Positions 44,706 through 56,147 of a stretch of DNA of 64,000 bases are shown piece by piece. The stretch is from Spinacia oleracea (taxonomy: Eukaryota; Streptophyta; Magnoliopsida; Caryophyllales; Amaranthaceae): assembly GCF_020520425.1 (NCBI RefSeq), contig NC_079490.1, positions 122,904,715-122,968,714 of the forward strand. Reading direction: 5' to 3'. Position 1 is the stretch's first letter, and each line of letters begins with the position of its first letter. Under the pieces are notes generated by a model. The model had not been told where the DNA came from and did no database searches. It saw nothing but the letters and a program-made list of their open reading frames with translations. The position numbers were made by a program, and so were the translations under genes.

Positions 44706-46077
44706 ATGGTTGTGTCTTTTGAAAGTGCCTTGAACTCTTGGCTAGGTTCGCTAGGCAAGCTGGAGAAAAGAGAGCTAGATGGCATGCATTTTGGGTTGCT
44801 CGTCTCCTTCCGGTTCGTGAAACTTGATATGTATTTTTTCCATGGTGCTTTGCAGGCTTGGGATCCGATGCACCACGTTTTCTGCTTTGGTAACAACGAG
44901 GTATGTCCCCTCCCTGAAGAGTTTAGTGCTATATTGGGTTGGTCCCTTATGATATAGCCTTGTCTGCCTAGTGTTGAAGGACACTTCTTTTCGAATTTCG
45001 AGAGGTACTTGGGCCTTGAGCCCCTACTTATGAGTGCTGTTGTATATGGTCAAGGGGTGGATTTGTCCCTCTTCATCACCTATTTTTCTTGAGTGGACAT
45101 CCCCAAGGTCTACCGCTTGAGGGCTAAGAGCTTTTGTATCCTTGCTCGCTTTCTCTTTTCGAAGCATGGGTTTCGCAATGGTGATGCCTCCATAAAAGAG
45201 ATTGTGGAGCATTTTGCTTGTGTTAGAAACCCAATACCGTTCGTGATTGGCGAGACACTGCTAGGTCTTGATATGCTGAAATAGGACCCCTCCTCCAAAC
45301 CATAGGGAAGTTCGATGTTACTCCAAGTAAGGATCTGGAGTGTCTCGTATATTGAAATTGGCATATGTATTTAGAAAATTAAATATTGAATTGCTTTCTT
45401 GTATTTTCCCCAAGGTCTTGCTTATGGAGAGACTCATGTTGGTGGCACCACCAGAGAACATGGCAAGCTATAATAGGAAGGGATTCACTGTGCGACCCAT
45501 GATGCATGGCCGGATTTCACTGGATGAGTGGTGTTGTGCGCTTTCGGAGATTGGATCTTGTATCAGATGGGTAATTCCGTGGTGGGGAATTGCTGTTATG
45601 ACACATGCACATGATTCTATTGTTTTGAGGGTGCCTAGCCTTTCGATATTGGTCGTCTACTCTCCTGCTCGAGTGATGAGGCAATATGGCTTGAGGCAAG
45701 AGATACCGGATTTTGCTATGGAACATCCGAAGCCTATTGTACTGAATGTTGACCCTCTTACACGGTGGAGGAGGTATTGGGTTGCCAAACTATTCTTGAA
45801 TATTCAGTTCCCACTTGAGCCTGTTACTCTGTCTGCGGGGTACATTGTATGGATGAAAGGTCCAAGCCAAAGGGACATTTCTCTTTGCGCGTCCGTGGGA
45901 GCCAAATATTCTAGAGCTAGAGGCCTTGCATCAATTGTTTATGAAGAAGGTGACAGGAGTGTGGTACGTACAATGCTTGACCGTTCCGGGTCTAGGGGAG
46001 GTTCGTCATCCTCCCGCCTTGGAAGATTAGCAAGTTCCTTCTCCCGCCCCTTGGGCAAGGGGAAGATGGATGAATGA
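44706..46077 (+). pseudogene. DUF7745-like plant retroelement cargo gene (tentative family)
   Basis: The first frame, 44706-45282, begins MVVSFESALNSWLGSLGKL and has AWDPMHHVFCFGNNEVCPLP followed by EEFSAILGW. This is the W-x-P...F-x-F-G...L-C-P-x-x-E-E-Y pattern I associate with DUF7745 proteins antisense in Gypsy elements. It is broken by TAG (44955-44957), TGA (45090-45092) and later stops. A probable intron ends at ttttccccaag (about 45414). The second part to 46077 has RISLDEWCCALSEIG, WVIPWWGIAVMTHAHDSIVL, ARVMRQYGLRQEIPDF and a Ser/Arg-rich tail. No enzyme motif. The function of the family is unknown. It is read opposite to gag-pol. Confidence 0.5.
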
Positions 46078-46139
46078 TTGCAAGAAGGGTCAGGGGATAG
46101 TACTCGAGGTGCTAGGAATCAAGAGCACAGTCGCCCAAC

Positions 46140-46350
46140 CCCAGATCTTCGTAGGCTTGATGTGTTTGAAATTGCAGTTGTAGGAGATGTGTTTTTGAAT
46201 GTGTTTAGAAAATGTGTTTTGGAAGGCTTTGGACTTTGCATTTGATGTGTTATAGAATGTGTTTAAAAAATGTGTTTTGGAAGGCTTTTGAAATTGCATT
46301 TGTAGGAGATGTGTTTTGGAATGTGTTTAGAAAATTTGTTTGAAAGGCTT
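46140..46350 (+). repeat. Tandem repeat after the DUF7745-like gene
   Basis: Units containing ggagatgtgttttggaatgt, gtttagaaaatgtgttt and ggaaggctttggactttgc occur about three times (46165, 46245, 46305). Noncoding. Confidence 0.65.
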
Positions 46351-46655
46351 TGGACTTTGCTTCACTTGATCCCAACCTTGTAATCGTTTTAGCTTGAATT
46401 TAGTCTTTATTGCCAAAATAACAGTTATTTGAAAGTTGTGCCAAATTCCACTTGAACATGCTTTTTACTTGCACATTTGAAATGAGAACGACAACGATTG
46501 AATTTTGAAATTGATTTGATTTTTAGGATGCACTTAATTGATGAAACTTTTAATTTTTTTGTATTCAGGTGGTCGGGCCTCGGAATGAGGTTGCATAAGT
46601 GTCCCGTTAAAGATTCAGTCCGAACGTAGTTCTCACCTACATAATTTTTTGAATT
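46351..46655 (-). other. Tat-R post-integrase noncoding region
   Basis: On the minus strand GAACTACGTTCGGACTGAAT (about 46632-46613) and CGGGACACTTATGCAACC (about 46605-46588) resemble the conserved GAACTACGT... / GGGATACGTAGGCAGCC block found after pol in Tat-type elements. No ORF. Confidence 0.5.
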
Positions 46656-47104
46656 TTGGACTTGAATTTGAATTTAGACATAGAACTTCATGAGTTGATC
46701 CAGGTTCGTCAAAGAACGGAATTCAGTTCCATCGACTTCTGTTAATTCGACTGCTCCCCCGGAAAGGATCTTCTTTGCAATGTATGGCCTGACCCAGTTG
46801 GGTCTGAATTTTCCCCCTGGGTCCATGACGCTTTTGTGAAGGGCCTTTAGTACAAGATTGACTTCCTTGATGTTTCAGGTACTGACCCTTTTGTTGAAGT
46901 CTCTAGCCACTCGGCACTGATAGACTGTACATGGTAAGCGACTTGAAGTCGGCGCTCATTGAGCATGACTAGCTCGCCGTATCTTGATAGTACACATGCA
47001 GCTTCTGGGATTTTTTTTTCGAGGACTATCCTTAAGGAAGTTAGTTATGGCACGATAGGTTGTACCGCTTCCATTCTAGTGACTAATGAAAATGGAGTTG
47101 CGCC
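46656..47104 (-). pseudogene. Tat-R integrase C-terminal part
   Basis: It opens at the solo-LTR insertion with TGATPFSLVTRMEAV, then ERRLQVAYH, and ends with the domain carrying FRPNWVRPYIAKKIL and GAVELTEVDG in neighbouring frames (about 46830-46700). It is the continuation of the core at 48449-48700. Several stops and frame changes. Confidence 0.75.
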
Positions 47105-47109
47105 AGTTA
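47105..47109 (+). repeat. TSD agtta of the solo Copia LTR (left copy)
   Basis: Repeated at 48444-48448 immediately after the LTR end. Removing the LTR and one copy restores a continuous integrase frame. Confidence 0.85.
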
Positions 47110-48443
47110 TGAAGGAAATAATGCCCTTGGTCCAAGTATGCATATAATATTAAGTCTAATAAATGCGGTTCAGTATTAATTAATGAGTTAATAATTCAGT
47201 GAGATCAAGTGAGCTGAATACCTAGCTAGAGGCCGCTTCAGTTCAAGTGGAATTAATTATATTAATCCACAGCTTACTCTTGACTGAACCCGTAGGGTCA
47301 CACAAATAGTACGTAAACGGATCAAGTATTTAATGGAATTAAATACTCCATCTATGGATATTCGGAATCGATGGATCTTGGTTTCAGTGGGAGCTGAGAT
47401 CGTCACAAGCAAGAAATGAATACTCCGGAAACGATGATATTGCCGGAAATGGAAATATGGTACGTATCGGAAAACATTACCGGAAATGGAAATATTGCCG
47501 GAATCGGAAATATTGCCGGAAACGGAAATATTGTCAGAATCGAAAATATTATCGGAATCGGAAAATAATTCCGAAAACGGAAATATTAAATATTTGTTCG
47601 AAACGGAAATTAATTCCGGAATCGGAAATATTAAATATTGTTCGTAACGGAAATGAATTCCGGAACCGGGAATTTAATCGGAAGCGCATCGTACGAATTA
47701 GCATCGGACGAGGCTTGCTAGACGAAGGCCCAGCACGAAGCCAGGCCCACGCCCAACAAGCCGAGCGCCCAACACGAAGGCCACAAGCCTCGCAAAGCCC
47801 AGCGCAAGGCCAGGCCCAGCAAGGCTGCTGGCGCGCGCGCTGAGCGTGCTCGTGGGCTGCGAGGCAGCGCTCATGCGTGTGGGCCGCAAGGCCTGCGCGG
47901 TGCGTGCTTCCCTCGTAGTCGTGCGACGCTCGTGTTCGTAACGAATCCTAATCCTATCGGAATTCGTGCATTGATTCAATCCTAATCCTAAAAGATTAAA
48001 TTTATTATTTAGTGTTCTATAGGATTCTAATTAATAAATCCATATCCTAGTAGGATTATAATTCATTTGCATAAACTCTATAAATAGGTGCCTAGGGTCA
48101 CATATTTACATCGAGATTTGAAGTATTCAAAAGGTAAGATTTTGAAGCAAAAATCAGCCAAACACTTGCAACCCAAAATAGCCGAAAATCCTAGTAACCT
48201 TAAGGGCGATTCTAGTTGGTCAAGCTTAAGGCGGACCCGGACGTGTTGTGGACTATCTACGGAGGGACGACACTTGGAGTCCTAAAGACTTGTTCTTGTT
48301 CGGTTCGGGCGCAGCTAGGGAGGGCACGCTACAAAGTGTATGCATCTAAATTATGCTATATGATTATGTGTAAATAATATATTTCCGGGCTTTATGGTTT
48401 TTCCGCATGATTTATGTTTATTCATATGTATCATAACCTAACA
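47110..48443 (+). mobile_element. Solo LTR of the Copia family (1334 bp)
   Basis: TGAAGGAAATAATGCCC... to ...CATAACCTAACA, the same family as the LTRs at 51880 and 60978, with TATAAATA at 48079-48086 and 5-bp TSD agtta. It lacks the ~60-bp segment present at 52229-52290 of the full element and is visibly more diverged. No internal region remains, so it arose by LTR-LTR recombination. The small ORF inside (47457-47843) is repeat-derived. Confidence 0.9.
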
Positions 48444-48448
48444 AGTTA

Positions 48449-51240
48449 AAGTACGAATTGAAGTTCGATACCCCCACACCGCAAAGTGCATCTTTTGGGG
48501 CCGGCCTTTATAATTGGTTGTCATCTTCATTATAATGGTCTTGACATTTATGTTGGCCGCTTCGACTACCCCATTGGCCTATGGGCGATAAGGCGAAGAA
48601 CGGTGATGCTTGATTTTTTACTCAGTTAATAGATTTTCACATTCGCCTTGGAAATGGGTTCCCCGGTCACTGATGAACTCGTGAGGAACGTCGTATCGGC
48701 ATGATGTTTTCTTGTATGAACTGGGCTACTTGCTTGGAACCCAACACTTGGAAAGATCTGGCTTTGACCCACTTAGTGAAGTAATCGATTGCAACCAGTA
48801 TGGACTCATGACCCCTGGTGCCTGTTGGAGTGACTTTGCCGATGACGTTGGTACCCCAAGCTGAGAGTGGCCATGGTGATGATTGTGAATATAGCTAGGA
48901 TGGAGGAATGTGCTTCAGGTTCGCACACTTTTGGCAGGTAGGACACCTATTGACAAAGAAGTATCAGTCCTGTTCGAGGGTGGTACAGTAATACCGAGCC
49001 CTAATGACTTTGAGAGCTAACATCCTCCCATTCATGTGAGTGCCACAGACCCCGACATGTATGGTGTCCATGACTTTTTGTTCTTCATGCTTGTCAACAC
49101 ATCGGAGATTGTGGCCGTTAGGGGACCTCTTGTATAGGATACCACATCCTAGAACAAAGTTGGCTGATTGAAGGCGCAAAGCCCTTTGATTCTTTCTTGA
49201 GAAATGTGGTGGATATTCGGAAGTTTGTAGATACTTTTGAATGTCTGAAAACCAAGGTTTATCTTCATCAGACTCGACATCGTGAATAGAATGGACATAT
49301 GCTGCTTCTTGACAGGTTTCAATTGTAAGTGGCATTTCAGCAATGCCATTTGGAATGTTGATCATTGATGCTATTTTTTCCAGTGCATCGGCAAACTGAT
49401 TCTTCTCTCTGGGTAGGTATGTGTAACGAAGCTCTTCCAGTTGTTCAGACAGCTTTTCGAGATAGGACTGGTAAAGGGCTAAGCTTTCGCTTCTAACTTT
49501 CCATTTGCCGGAAATTTGATTGATTATTAGGGAGAAGTCCCCGTATACTCGAAGTTTCTAGACACCCAATGCTATGGAGGCTTCCAGGCCCATAAGGCAT
49601 GCTTCATATTCGGCCGCATTGTTGATGACATTGAATTGTAACTTCGTTGAAATTGGAGTGTGAGTCCCATCAGAAGCTATTAGGATTACCCCGACACCGC
49701 ATCCGCTTTGATTAGAGGCACCGTCAAAGTGCAGCGACCAACTGTCATAGCTTGTCATTAGAATTTTCTCATCGGGTAGGTCGTAACTCTCATCTTCTGC
49801 CTCGATAGGACAGTCGGCTAGGAAATCAGAGACCGCTGAACCCTTGATAGATTTATGAGGGATGTACTTTAAATAAAATTTAGATAGCATAACCAACCAT
49901 CTGGACAACCGTCCGTTAAGAGCCGGTTTTTCGAACAGAAACTTGAGAGGATCTTCTTTGCAAACAACGTGCACTGTATGGGAGAGCATGTAGTGTCTGA
50001 GTTTCTTTGTTGCCCAAACCAAGGCGATGCTGAGTCTTTCGAGTTGAGTATATCTGGTTTCGTACTCGAGTATTTTCTTGCTTAAATAGTACACCGAATT
50101 TTCTTTGCCTTTGATTTCTTGGGCAAGCATTGCCTCGACTGCTGAGTCAGTTGTTGTAAGATAGAGCCTGAGTGGAATACCCGGTATTGCTGGCTTTAAC
50201 ATTCGTGGATTTGAAAGATATCCCTTGATGGTATCAAATGCATGCTGACAGTCTTCGTCCCATACCTCAGGCTCACTCTTGCGGAGTTTTCGAAGTACTT
50301 GCTCACAAATCATGGTGAGTTTGGACATGAATCTTCTGATGTATTGTAATTTGCCAAGGAACCCCGAATTTATTTTTCATTCGCTGGAGGTTTCATGTCT
50401 TGGATGGCCTTGATTTTTGAAGGATCAACCTCAATGTCCTGGGAACTGATGACGTTACCCCGAATGCACATTTTTGAGGATTGAGCCTCATATTGTATTG
50501 CCTTAGTCTGTTGAAGAATTTTCGAAGCATTGATTTATGTTCATGTCGTTCTTTGGATTTGACGATCATATCGTCGACATACACCTCGATTTCTCTTTGA
50601 ATCATATCACTCATGATGGTTGTGGTTGTTCTCTGATAAATAACCCCCCACGCTCTTCAGTCCGAACAGCATAACTGTGTAGCAATATGTACCGCATTGA
50701 GTGATGAAGGTTGTTTTCTCCATGTCTTCCTTTGCCATGGGGATTGATTTTAGCCTGCGTACCCGTCCATAAAAGAGAGTAAGGCATGATTTGTTATCTT
50801 GTCGACCAGAATGTCGATGTGTGGAAGTGGAAAACCGTCTTTAGGGCTAGCCCTGTTAAGATCTCTACAATCGACGCACATTCGGACTTTGCCGTCCATC
50901 TTTGGAACTGGAATGACATTTGCAATCCATTCTGGATACTTGGACTCTCGAATAAACTCGGCCTCTAGCTGCTTAGAGACCTCTTCTTGAATTTTGAGGG
51001 AAACATCCGGTTTCATGCGACGGAGTTTCTGCTTGATCATCCGGCTTTGAACTTGGAATGAGGGGAATTATATGCTAACCGATGCTTGGATCAACCCTTG
51101 GCATATCATGATAGGACCATGCGAAGACGTCTATGTACTCTGAAAGTAGCTTGATCAAATCATCCCGCTCTGCTTGAGATAGAGTCAATCCAATCTGAAC
51201 TAGTTTTGAATCACTGCTGTTAGAAAGGTTAACCTATTTA
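48449..51240 (-). pseudogene. Tat-R pol: RT, RNase H, integrase core
   Basis: Paralogous to 6650-9240 throughout. RT: PEWIANVIPVPK (about 50930), the DCRDLNRASPKDGF motif and YVDD (about 50581-50570), with small deletions near 50650, 50740 and 50450. RNase H: 50328-49558 (TTDSAVEAMLAQ; LHFDGASNQSG). A TAG at 49558 cuts the second RNase H, and more follows (49365-48964, MINIPNGIAEMPLTIET). The integrase zinc-binding region leads to WG-DVIG-type core sequence, then SDRGTHFQGECENLL (second Asp, about 48660) and VVEAANINVKTI (Glu region, about 48560) with TAA and TAG stops. It ends at the solo LTR after YRTSIRTL. Confidence 0.85.
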
Positions 51241-51874
51241 TGTTTCCTAAATTATGGGCGTCCTATTTTCATGATTTTCGATAGCTTTTAAGATTTCAAA
51301 GTCAGTTTCGTGAGAAACAACATCGTTTGGATTAGGAATGTGTTTTGAATTTGGACTTGAAGAGTTGGAGGAAATTGAAGTAATATTGAAATTAGCAATC
51401 ATTACATGGACAACTTTGACTTGGAGTTAGGCCTCTAAGGGCACTGGATTAATGCAAGACTCTAGCCCTACACTCTTGGACGCATCACTACACTCGAAAA
51501 TTGAAAGACAGACTCTGGACTTGAAACATAAGAAACTAATCATAGAAGTATTTCTCGGGGTATTCCCAGATGTCCTCCTCATCATCATCATAGTAGAATA
51601 GGTTGTTTCCATAGATCTTTGATGCTTGATCCCAGACTTGATTCCAGGTACTGCATGGGAATGCAGCGAAGCGGCTCTTGCTGCATCATTGAGGCTTAGG
51701 AGGAACATCCTGATCTCCCTTCCCTCTGGTAGTCCATGTTGGATCTCATGAGCAGAGTCCCTCCACCTGCAGTAGTATTCATGAATAGGATCATCTTTTC
51801 CTTGTCGCAGAGCAAATGTTGCTTGGATGAAAGTGCTTTTGTAATTGGAGCCCTTAGGTGTGAAGCAGGACGGA
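51241..51874 (-). pseudogene. Tat-R linker and second gag-like segment
   Basis: Positions 51241-51480 match the Tat-L linker spacer (9241-9461). Right of that, frames encode FIQATFALRQGKDDPIHEYY and RWRDSAHEIQHGLPEGREIR (about 51860-51700), the LRQG...eYy.RWr pattern of retrotransposon gag. It closes with an acidic-aromatic tail (YYDDDEEDIWEYPEKYFYD then stop, about 51540). It abuts the protease-like segment (62382 onward) when the Copia is removed (HWLEELLDG then PSCFTP). A gag domain after a protease is an unexpected order. Confidence 0.45.
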
Positions 51875-51879
51875 CCATC
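51875..51879 (+). repeat. TSD ccatc of the full-length Copia (left copy)
   Basis: Repeated at 62377-62381 directly after the 3' LTR. Confidence 0.9.
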
Positions 51880-53299
51880 TGAAGGAAATAATGCCCTTGG
51901 TCCAAGTATGCATTCTATGTTAAGTCTAATAAGTGCGGTTCAGTATTAATTAAACAAGTTAATAATTCAGTGAGATCAAGTGAGCAGAATGCCTAGCTAG
52001 AGGCCGCTTCAGTTCAAGTGGAATTAATGATATTAATCCACAGCTTACTCTTGACTTAACTCGTAGGGTCACACAAATAGTACGTAAACGGATCAAGTAT
52101 TTAATGGCATTAAATACTCCATCTATGGATGTTCGGAATCGACGGATCTTGGTTTCAGTGGGAGCTGAGATCGTCACAGGCAAGAAATGAATGCTCCGGA
52201 AACGATGATATTGCCGGAAACGGAAATATGGATCGTATCGGAAATATAAATATTATCCAAGTCATAGATGTTGCCGGAAACGGAAACATGGTACGTATCG
52301 GAAAATATTATCGGAAATGGAAATATTGCCGGAATCGGAAATATTGCCGGAAACGGAAATATTGTCAGAATCGGAAATATTATCGGAATCGGAAAATAAT
52401 TCCGGAAACGGAAATATTAAATATTTGTTCGAAACGGAAATTAATTCCGGAATCGGAAATATTAAATATTGTTCGTATCGGAAATGAATTCCGGAATCGG
52501 GAAATTAATCGGAAGCGTATCGTACGAATTAGCATCGGACGAGGCCTGCCAGACGAAGGCCCAGCACGAAGCCGAGCCATCGCCCAGCACGAAGCCGGGC
52601 CATCGCCCAGCAAGCCAGCGCGCCACAACGCACCAGCAAAGGCTGCGCTAGGCCCACCGCAAGGCAGGCCCAGCGCGCACCAACGCTGCGGCAGCGTGTG
52701 GGCCTCGTGGCAATGGGCTGCGAGCTCGCGGACTGCGCGCGCGCATGGCGCCCCTCGTGGGCTGCTGTGCGTGCGTGTGTGTGTTGGTGTGCTATACGAA
52801 TCCTAAAGCTATCAGGTTTCGACTAATGATTAAATTCCTAAACCTAAAAGGATGAATTAATTAAATAAGAATTCTATTAGGATTCTAGTTTAATTAATTC
52901 GTATCCTAATAGGATTACGATTCCCTTTCCATACCTCTATAAATAAAGGCCTAGGGTCATTATTTTGTATAGAGGATTCAAGTATTCAAAGTGATTTTTG
53001 AGAGCAAAAATTCAGTCATATAATTGCCTACAATAGCCGAAAATTCTAAGTACCTTAAGGGCGATCCTAGTTGGTCAAGCTTAAGGCGGATCCGGACGTG
53101 CTGTGGACTATCTACGGAGGGACGACACTTGGGGTCCTAAAGACTTGTTCTTGTTCGGTTCGGGCACAGCTAGGGAAGGCACGCAACAAAGTGTATGCAT
53201 CTAAACTATGCTAAATGATTATGTGTAAATAATATGCTTTCCTGGCTTTATGGTTTTTCCGCATGATTTATGAATTGTCATATGTATCATAACCTAACA
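51880..53299 (+). repeat. Copia 5' LTR (1420 bp)
   Basis: TGAAGGAAATAATGCCC to CATAACCTAACA. It contains a block of ccggaaacggaaatattg-type repeats (52195-52500), a GC-rich patch (52540-52790) and TATAAATA at 52938-52945. It carries one extra 23-bp unit (ccatcgcccagcacgaagcc region, 52570-52615) relative to the 3' LTR. Confidence 0.95.
52938..52945 (+). promoter_or_regulatory. Copia LTR TATA box
   Basis: TATAAATA within cctctataaataaaggcc, 150-400 bp downstream of the GC-rich patch. The matching box in the 3' LTR is 62015-62022 and in the solo LTR 48079-48086. Confidence 0.65.
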
Positions 53300-53300
53300 G

Positions 53301-53314
53301 TGGTATCACGAGCC
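53301..53314 (+). other. Copia primer binding site
   Basis: TGGTATCACGAGCC starts one base after the LTR. Plant Copia elements typically have TGGTATCAGAGC, complementary to initiator tRNA-Met. Here an extra C sits after TGGTATCA. Confidence 0.75.
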
Positions 53315-56147
53315 TCTTATTATTTTCATAATCTAAATTGCATAAACATGGTTAAATATTACAAATTTGCAAGAATTAAAAAGGGGTGATTAATTTTCGT
53401 AATTGTTAATTAATTGCAAATTGCGTTTATTTAATTATACGTACGCAGTTTTTCGGCAGTTTCTTCGTTACTCATCCAAATCGAGTGATTTTTGTGTCAA
53501 TTCCGCATGTAAAAGGCATTCTAAAATTTTGACATAAATAGTAATTTTCGGCCGAACCCAGAATTCTCAAATTCGAAGCCTAACTATGACTTTTCGGAGG
53601 TTTTAGTTTTTCGAATGCAAAATTTCGTAAATTTAAGATGTTAAATTAAATATTTGCGATTCTTGTTGATAAATCTTGAATTTTTGATTGACCTACTGTA
53701 TATGTTTAACAAGTTTGAATGCCTAGCCTTGTTAATTATGCAATCTAATTTGTAATTATAATTAATTTGTTGAAAATTGGAATAATTTAGAATTAATTTG
53801 ATTTTCATAATTAGTTATAATTTAATTAGACACCTATGATTAAAAACCACCATAAAAATTGTAAATTTATGTTAAATTTAAAATTTTTATGACCTACACT
53901 TGAATCCATTTAATCGGAAATCAATTAAATAATAAATTTTCGATTTTTCGCCCTAAAATTATGAAATTAATATTATTTATTAATTTGTCATTAATTTTGA
54001 AAATAAAATTTTAATTTTTATGCGACTCGCTCATAAAACTTGCACGCACAAAGCAATGGACGCTACGTGCTACCCTTAAGGGGTGTTGTATAGTGCGGGC
54101 ATGCGACGACGAGCAAGGGAGCTCGTCGCCCATGCGGTACGAATGCAGCGAGCAAGGGCATGGTGCACGAGCACAAGGCAGCAGCCCTGCCTTGTGTCGT
54201 GGGCTGTGAGCAATGGGCGTATGGGCAGGGGCGAAAGCAAGGCACAGCAGTCGCATGTGGGCAGCAAGCGTGCTGCGCCACAGCGCGCACTGCCTCGCGC
54301 AAGCGTGCGGAGCCTCGCGCGCAGCGAGCGCAAGCTCGCGTGCCACGAGTGCTACGCCCAGCATCGGTCGCTCGCGCGCAGCGAGCGCTATTGTGCGTGC
54401 AACAAGCGCTGCGCCCAGCGATGGGGTGCAGCGTGCTTGTTGCGACGTGCGACGAGCGCTGCGCCCAGCGATGGCAAGCAGCTTGCTTGTTGCGACGTGC
54501 GACGAGTGCTGCGCCCAGCGATGGGCTGCGGCAGCATGCTTGTTGCGTCGAGCGCTGGCGCGCGCAGCGAGCACCAGCTCGCGTGATGCCTTGCGATGGT
54601 GAGCAGCAGCGATGCGACGCAGCGCATGGGCTGCGCGCACATGGCCAGCGATGGCTGTGTGCGTGTGGCCCATGGGCGTGCGATGCGTGGGATTGTTGCG
54701 TTGCGATTAGATCGTTTTGAAATTTTAATTTGAAATTTTCAGTTTACGTAATTTTAATTAATTTTATAATTAATGATTTAAATTATTTTCTTGGATTTTA
54801 ATTTCGAATATTGTAATTATAATAAATTTTATTTATTCTAATTATTTTACTAAAATTAAAATCATGAATTAATTTAAATACGACTGAAATTAAATTAAAC
54901 TTTTTGGATTCAATTATAAATTTATATGAGCTTTAAATTTTAATTAAATTTGTATGTTTCCGGTTAGACTAGAAATACATTTTCATGTTTAAAATTAGTA
55001 AAGCATATGAATTTATTGGTTTAAGTGGGAGCCCTTTTTAGTCATAAACTCTTGATTAGGTCTACAAATCCTTAAGGTTAAAACAACTTGATTAGAATTA
55101 ATAAGGACTGAATAATTTGTAGATTATTGGTGCCCTTGATTAATTGCTGCAAATGTTTATGTGATGCATAATGTGTTTTACTAACCAGCTATGTGGGCCA
55201 TTCATGATAATGAATGGGTGAATGGTATATATTGTATATGTACTGTTTTGCAGGTTATGAAGTGACTAGTATGGCCCAAATAGGATAGAAAATATGGTCT
55301 GCGTACCATTAATTTGAATGTAATTGGTCTAAAGTACCAAAGTTGTTTTTCAATTCAAATATGGTCTGCGTACCATCAAATAGTTGTAATTAGTTTTAAT
55401 TATAGCTTATCCTATTTGAAGAAAATGGTGCCTCCCACGGAGATTTTCAAGACGGACTTTGAAGTTAAAGCTTCAAGATGAAGTCGGGCCATACTAGATC
55501 ACATTTATCTTATGCATGTTTTAAGTTATTTATTGCTTTTAAATATGTCTTAAAATGCATGAGATCAAAAGCTTGATTATGTTGCATGATTAAGGATTTT
55601 AGTTCACTTAAAATCTAACCAACATAGTAAGAGCCTTAAGTTCCAAACTTAAAAATTGAGTTAAAAGGTGCCATGCCAAAATATACACTTGCTTGGATAT
55701 CCTTTACATCAATCTAGTAATAGTTTTCGCTCAGCGAGGTGTTACTTATTGGTCCTAAAGGGGCAAGGTACACAAATAATTGTGAGTACATGTTAGTTTT
55801 GGTGAAACTCAACGATATAAGTAAGGAGTCCTTTTATGTCGTGGCATAATCGATAGGTTTACCTAATAAGTTCTTAGACGTACCTATCAACCAAGAATAG
55901 TTTCTAGACTATTAGCAAAAGGCTTTTGCTTACCTAAGATGTTTTAGGATTAAGTCGACAAACTGTGCTTAGTTCTTCAATGATTTTAGGATCTTGGAAT
56001 CATTTTATTCACACCTGCCGGAACACATAACTTGAATAAAATGCTTAATGAACATTGAATTATGCATGTATGCTAGAATTTAAGTTTATTAAGAGAAACT
56101 GTGAATGGTTATTTATTTGTTTATTCTTTTCAATTGTAGTTTTAAAT
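53315..56147 (+). other. Copia leader, no gene recognised
   Basis: A ~2.8-kb AT-rich leader with a sharply bounded GC-rich patch (54020-54715). A phrase atggtctgcgtaccat occurs twice (55292 and 55361). A splice-acceptor-like ttttcaattgtag lies at 56127-56139, just before the gag start codon. No ORF in the leader has recognisable motifs. Confidence 0.6.
54020..54715. repeat. GC-rich patch with internal repeats in the Copia leader
   Basis: Repeats of gcgctgcgcccagcgatggg, gcttgttgcgacgtgcgacg, gcgcgcagcgagcg and agctcgcgtg recur, best between 54350 and 54550 with a ~60-70-bp period. It gives long overlapping ORFs on both strands (for example 54011-54673 minus, 54160-54720 plus) that are Ala/Arg-rich and look like composition artefacts. 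Confidence 0.75.

Noticed and set aside
47457..47843. 128-aa ORF in the solo LTR (and equivalents 52129-52806, 61326-61883)
   Set aside because: Produced by ggaaatattgccggaatc-type repeats and the GC patch. Present in every LTR copy, so not a gene.
54011..54673. 220-aa minus-strand ORF and several long plus-strand ORFs in the Copia leader
   Set aside because: Ala/Arg/His-rich translations of a GC-rich repeat, open in several frames at once, with no domain motif.
56055..56147. First 31 codons of the Copia ORF as a signal peptide or membrane segment
   Set aside because: The hydrophobic stretch is leader sequence spanning an acceptor-like site. The conserved gag start is at 56148.
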